A stretch of 64,000 nt of DNA, from NCBI GenBank assembly GCA_034769895.1, contig CM068373.1, forward strand, positions 21,123,967-21,187,966, in the 5' to 3' direction. Made by a program: the position numbers and the translations under genes. The stretch comes from Magicicada septendecula (Eukaryota; Arthropoda; Insecta; Hemiptera; Cicadidae). Shown here piece by piece: positions 59,346 through 64,000 of the stretch. How positions within the stretch are numbered: the first letter of the stretch is position 1; each line of letters opens with the position of its first letter. The notes under the pieces were generated by a model. That model was not told the origin of the DNA. It worked only from the letters and a program-made list of their open reading frames with translations, and made no database searches.

Positions 59346-60939
59346 ACTTATTGCAGTCTCAATTTTCACCACACTTTACATAGGTTATTTTCTTATACGT
59401 AACTCGGTATTGCATACAATACCTAGGTATTGTTCAGAATGCCTAAAATCTGAAGGCTAAGTATGAACTTAAAAACGTTTCATACATTTTCTAGGAATTG
59501 CATAAAATGACAAAATCTAGGTGAATCAAGTAGACTAAAACATTGAAACATTAAATTAACAAGCAAACGTAAAAATTCAACATTTAACAATAAAAAGAAA
59601 GAACAGAAATAAAAATTTACTGTGTTAAGTTATCCGCAATACAATTAATTAACACGCTGATGCTCACCATTTGAGAAAGTTCTCAAACTTTGATAAGCCT
59701 ATTTGCTAGTAAAGCAGTTTCCAGCTGTCTCACATTTTAATCTGATGCTGCAACACGTGCAGGTACGGGACGGTTTAAATCTTTAGTGGATTCTCTTCCT
59801 TGTCAAAATTTATTGCACTATTCAACCACTGCCGTGTAAGAATAACTATAATCACCATATACAGCTTTCATTCTCGTACAAATTTCCATTGTCTGACGTC
59901 CCACAGCGGCCAAATAAACGGCACGCAGATTATTTTTGGACAGATTTTCTATCAGAGATGTAATTTTTCAACTCAATCACAACGCTTGGAAAAGAGCAAA
60001 CTGCAAATATTTTTGACAGATGCGTCACTAGTTCTTAAACAGACAGAATAAACAAATGAATTCCGTTGCCATGGTGACGAAGTCACGTCTGCGCAGGTCA
60101 AACGTGTTTCTATTGAACAATCCTCATATTGTATGGAATACTGAATTTACGTATATTTATTTAACGTTAAAACCTTGTAACGTCTGCTGGTTAGTACGAC
60201 AGACTGAGCAGGTATGACGCCTAAGTAAGGATCATTCTCAACATTTATTTCACGAGTGTGTTTTAAACCGCTGTTGCTAAGAGAAAGAACGCTCTGAAAG
60301 CAAGAGGGAATGGAATTTATATTAGTTTCACGTTTTCTATTTGAGGGACGTGTCAGCTTCCCAAGAAAAACAAGTTCTCTGTAAGCGAATCAGTAGGTGG
60401 GCGGCACGAGCAAATGACAGTTGAACTGCGTGCTTACAATGTTTAATTAAACTCTCTCATAGCACTGAATAAAAAGAGAAAGTACCGAAAAAAGTACACT
60501 TTACTCAAATAAAAGGTACAAGATTACAGAGTTCTCTATTAACTAGTGAAAAACGTATTTAAAATATACGGTTTACCTGTAGCATTGTAGCATTGGCAGA
60601 ATTTATTATTGATAAAGTCGTTTCAAATATTGAACTATGTTCTGTTACATCAACTGATATTAATTTAATGAAAGATACAATTAAAACCGTTAAAAATCGA
60701 TGGAATAATTTTTGGTAGGAAAAAGAGAACGAGAAAGAAATTAGAGGCAAAGAACAAGAAACCTATGACGATGAGATCGCGAAGGAGTAGTTGAAAAAAT
60801 GGAGTACTGTTTATTATTTTTGAATTTTTAAAATAATTTCCATGCGTGTATTATGTATGTCCTCAAGTCCTAGGAAACATTTTAATTGTATGAATAATGT
60901 GCTTATCATGTACGGTCATAGAATTGTTTGGCAAAATAT
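59346..60939. other. AT-rich DNA without a recognised feature
   Basis: No gene or repeat is supported. An 83-residue plus frame at 59800-60051 has no recognised motif. Confidence 0.5.
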
Positions 60940-61490
60940 TGTTACTTAATTAGGAACATTCTCGAACAATGGAGTATGCCGTGCTACGCGTTTTTCGGTT
61001 AGCCCAGCTGTGATGTTTGTGTGCGTACATGAGATGAAAGACTGTTACGTGACACTTATCATGCGTCAACAATCGAGTCTGTTCTAGATCGCATCGGTCA
61101 GCGCGCTGTGTTCAAGGCCAGACATCGACACTGTTTCTAGTTGATTATAGTGCGCCTGTAATACGGAGTTTGTTCGACACGTCATCCAGAAAGTGGCCGA
61201 TTATTCTGGCATCTCAGCGGTGTATAAATGTAAGCATCTAGAGACGGTCAGTCAGTTTTACGTGGCGATTTATTCAAGCGAGGTTCAATAATTATTGTGG
61301 CGTAGTGTTATTGTGTTATAATTGTATGGGATTCTATTAGTTGACATTAATATTGCGTGTGGCAAAATTTTGCTCGAGTTATTGTACAAGATGATTATAA
61401 ACTGTATTGTGATAAATTAAAGCTGGTGGTCAGTGGCTTAATTGGCGTCTTCATTTTGTTTTCCACTGTACCAAGGAGACGGTCGCAACA
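60940..61490 (+). mobile_element. LTR copy e, TGTTACGAC family, opposite orientation
   Basis: 551 bp from TGTTACTTAATTAGGAACAT to GGTCGCAACA. Its reverse complement aligns with copies c and d (tggtacagtggaaaacaaaa, gtcaactaat, taacacaata). TATAAAT starts at 61223 and TCAGTT has its A at 61254, 31 bp on. Downstream (61491-61740) is a GC-richer stretch that could be the start of the element's internal part, but no gag domain is recognisable and no second LTR follows within the window. Confidence 0.75.
61223..61257 (+). promoter_or_regulatory. TATA/Inr promoter of LTR copy e
   Basis: TATAAAT (61223) and TCAGTCAGTT (61248-61257), with a 31-bp TATA-to-A distance for the second TCAGTT. The duplicated TCAGT would offer two start sites 4 bp apart. 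Confidence 0.6.
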
Positions 61491-61810
61491 ATGTGTATGT
61501 GTGGAGATCAACACATCATTAGGTTTACTAGTAGTTTTATATTTTGGTACGTTGAGATCCTCCTCCACTGGCGCAACAGGCGCAATTAGCTGCCGTTGGC
61601 CTGCTCAGACACTGTCGTCTACCCATATCGGCCCTCAGCAGTTTATCCCGAGCTGTCTGTGATTACTCAGAGCACTATCTCTCCACCGGCTCCCAGGCCA
61701 GACTCTACGTCGCATCAGTATAACAGCTTCCGTAATAATAAAAAAGAAATGCTTATTTTAAATGAAAACTTTATAAGACATAAAATTGTGGGAGAAAGAG
61801 AGAAGAAGTG

Positions 61811-61873
61811 GAAGAGAGAGAGAGAGAGTGAGAGGGAGAGAGAGAGAGAGAGAGAGAGTGAGAGAGAAGAGAG
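61811..61873. repeat. (GA)n microsatellite
   Basis: Interrupted GA array (gagtgagagg breaks). It lies directly left of a LINE tail. Confidence 0.95.
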
Positions 61874-61884
61874 ATGTAGATTGC

Positions 61885-61985
61885 TATTAAGGCATGGTAA
61901 TAAAGACAGATATCGCTAGACCGAGGAAGAGATGGATTCCGGAACAGGTCTAAGACGTAGTCCATGGAGTGGTGGTGATGATGAT
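61885..61985 (+). pseudogene. LINE pol tail (family 1), short copy
   Basis: Residues like GNKD(I)ARPRKRWIPEQV in mixed frames, then ggtggtgatgatgatgac, the family's TGA-type 3' tail. It faces the longer minus-strand copy at 62405, so the two 3' ends converge 420 bp apart. Confidence 0.68.
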
Positions 61986-62404
61986 GACAGATTACAAATT
62001 ATATAATTTCGAAGTAAATTATATAAATAAATTCCTTAGGAAATACTAAAATTATATTGTGTTTGACAATACAAATGTCTAATATACACGTATAAAGTAG
62101 GCCTATAAGTGAATCCGCCTAAACCTAGTGCATCGGTGAATGTACATGCGTACGGTTTGGTCTAATTTCTTCCACACGTCTGTTGGTTCACATCAACACT
62201 CTTAAAGTCACGTGAACACGTGTGTACAAAACTGTTTATATAGTCTGAGCCTTTTAATTTTAACTATATCTTGTTTTCTGAGATCTTATTTGGTTATATA
62301 ATTTATTTCATTTTATTTAGAATTTTTATATATTTCTTATAATTTTATGAATTTATAACTATACTAAAAATTTTATTTTTCTTGTCTATACTTCGTGTAT
62401 TGTA

Positions 62405-63290
62405 ATCTGTCATCATCATCATCATCACCACTCCAAGGACTAGGTCTTAGACCTGTTCCGGAATCCATCTCTTCTTCCGTCTAGCGACATCTCTATTCCC
62501 AGTAGGATGATAACCCAAGGCAGCCACAGGTAGACGGACATCAGGCATGCGGTTCAAGTGTTCACACCGTCTCCTTCTGTGGTCTTCAATCTTTTGGTGC
62601 AACGATACAATGTTTAAGTCGCGTTTAATATTCTCGTTTTGTCTCCGATCTAAGAGAGAACAACCTTGCGTCCTTCTTGGAAATTTCATTTCGGCTGCCT
62701 GAATCCCCTGCACATCTCTTTTACCAAGAGTCCATGTCTCAGTAGCATACAGGTATATGGGGACAGACACAATTTTATAAAATTTTTTTCGGGTACCCTT
62801 CTGTGTTTTATTTTTTTAGGTTCAAATAAACCGTTCAACAGATGCGTCTAAATTTTGTTATCTTAATATCCCAATCATTATCAGTTCCATATGGGGTATT
62901 ACATCTCGGGTAATTAAAATGACTAATCTGATCCAAAATCTGATTATTCACGACTATCTTAGTTCTTATAGGATACGTGCCATGAAATGCCATCGTTTTA
63001 GATTTTGTAGCAGAGATCTGTAACGCATATTCTTGTATGATGCTATTGAATGTATATATCGTCCGGTTTAGGCCTAACTGGTCTTCTGTTTTCTGTGTCA
63101 TTACCTTGGCAATGTATTCACCTGAATATTTCTATGAAGTGATGTTCCCGAGTCAACTTTAGCTGTCCGTCGCCGAAATATTTCGTCCATATAGATATTA
63201 AAAAGTGTCAGTAATATAGGGCACCCTTTCTCACACCTTTATTTGTAGGAATATCTTCAATAGATATCTGTAATTTTGTGTAGATATAGA
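62405..63290 (-). pseudogene. LINE RT and C-terminus (family 1), longest copy
   Basis: Minus strand from 63290: NKGVRKGCPILLTLFNIYMDE (RT motif B region), then NTL followed directly by TQKTEDQLGL, so the FADD catalytic box expected here is deleted; ISATKSKTMAFHG, NNQILDQISHFNY, then after frame changes YATETWTLGKRD, AAEMKFPRRTQG, DLNIVSLHQKI, HLNRMPDVRLPVAALGYH and RWIPEQV. It ends in catcatcatcatcatcacc (TGA-type tail). The order is that of RTE-like insect LINEs. Loss of the active site and frame breaks make it inactive. Family assignment at clade level is uncertain. Confidence 0.8.
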
Positions 63291-64000
63291 TAATTTAATA
63301 CGATGGACAGAATTACGTGGCAGGTGTATAAGGATATGTGATGCTGACAAGATACGTTAAAGTGAGTTTAATATATTGTTAATAGTTTTCTTAACTAGAA
63401 ATAGATAATTTTCTATAGACGGCCAATGAGTACTGTTTTTAACTGTAAACAATACTATGAAAGTTTACATAACGTAGACATAACATTGCTTTAGAGAACT
63501 CTACAGTATAGGCTTAGAAGTAACATTCAGGATATTGACAACCATAATGTCAGAGTCCATTTTTATAATTAATAGGTATTGTTTTCAATTAATTAATTTA
63601 TTTTTACTTAAAATTTAATCGCATCACCCAAAAGTTCCGTGACTCACACGTATAGTAAATTCTGATTACACGGATAGATTGTTGTTGCTGCTGTACAGTA
63701 ATTTCACAGCATTTATCGGGATTATTTTCTTTCAATTTATGTTGAGGAAATACGTAAAAGCAAACGTAAATATATTTAAGAAACAAAACGCAAGCAATAT
63801 TTCATTCATTTCTCTTTGTCTTTGTAAGCTAAGGAATATAAAATTTACATTTCTATTTTATTGCAAATTACGCCACATTGTTCTATTCTAAACTGGAGCA
63901 GTATAACAGTTTCTTGGTAATAAGATATTGTTAGACGCGTGATTTATGCTTTTTGTGTGCATTACGTGAAGACAAATTGTTGTATTACTAGAATTAAACC
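63291..64000. other. AT-rich DNA without a recognised feature
   Basis: No gene or repeat is supported. A stretch near 63830-63890 reads as the reverse complement of text near 56400-56480 (gcttacaaag / ctttgtaagc; gtggcgtaatttgcat / gcaaattacgccacat), so this is another dispersed repeat, in inverted orientation. Confidence 0.5.

Overview
The window looks like repeat-rich, AT-rich arthropod DNA, most likely from an insect. I found no host protein-coding gene, rRNA or convincing tRNA. The organism call is inference. It rests on the mix of retroelement families (Ty3/gypsy with GPY/F integrase, GIY-YIG Penelope, Jockey-like and other LINEs), on TATA plus TCAGT initiator promoters, and on long (CA)n arrays. 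I cannot name the species.

Layout. 1-6.7 kb is a decayed Penelope-like element: its reverse transcriptase is on the minus strand at about 1341-2770. Its 5' part is embedded in a near-perfect 4-kb palindrome (2661-6696, 28-bp centre) that carries two mirrored GIY-YIG endonuclease ends and two mirrored hammerhead-like motifs. 6.7-23.8 kb is AT-rich DNA with LINE 3' fragments, minisatellites, foldback sequences and retroelement scars. 23861-35466 is one complete young Ty3/gypsy LTR retrotransposon. It has 2.17-kb LTRs, a 4-bp target duplication, a 2.4-kb leader with seven ~160-bp tandem repeats, gag, a textbook -1 frameshift signal, and pol with one internal stop codon in RNase H. 35.5-41.2 kb holds copies of a ~550-bp LTR family with a conserved TATA/Inr promoter, one of them split by an insertion with a 13-bp target duplication, plus a Helitron-like element and a 34-bp minisatellite. 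41-64 kb holds more LINE remnants, including a Jockey-like pol at 52.2-53.6 kb, two very long (CA)n arrays, foldback elements and two more copies of the 550-bp LTR family.

How it works together. The only near-functional unit is the gypsy element. LTR promoter and poly(A) signals make its RNA, Gag is made from the first ORF, and slippage at A-AAA-AAC just before the Gag stop would make Gag-Pol (protease, RT, RNase H, integrase). The single TAA at 31404-31406 would truncate Gag-Pol before RNase H is complete, so this copy is probably non-autonomous today despite LTRs that differ by only about seven substitutions. Everything else coding is broken. The most unusual objects are the Penelope palindrome with paired hammerhead-like motifs, the gypsy frameshift module and leader repeats, and a 68-bp segment shared between the gypsy leader and the Penelope truncation point.
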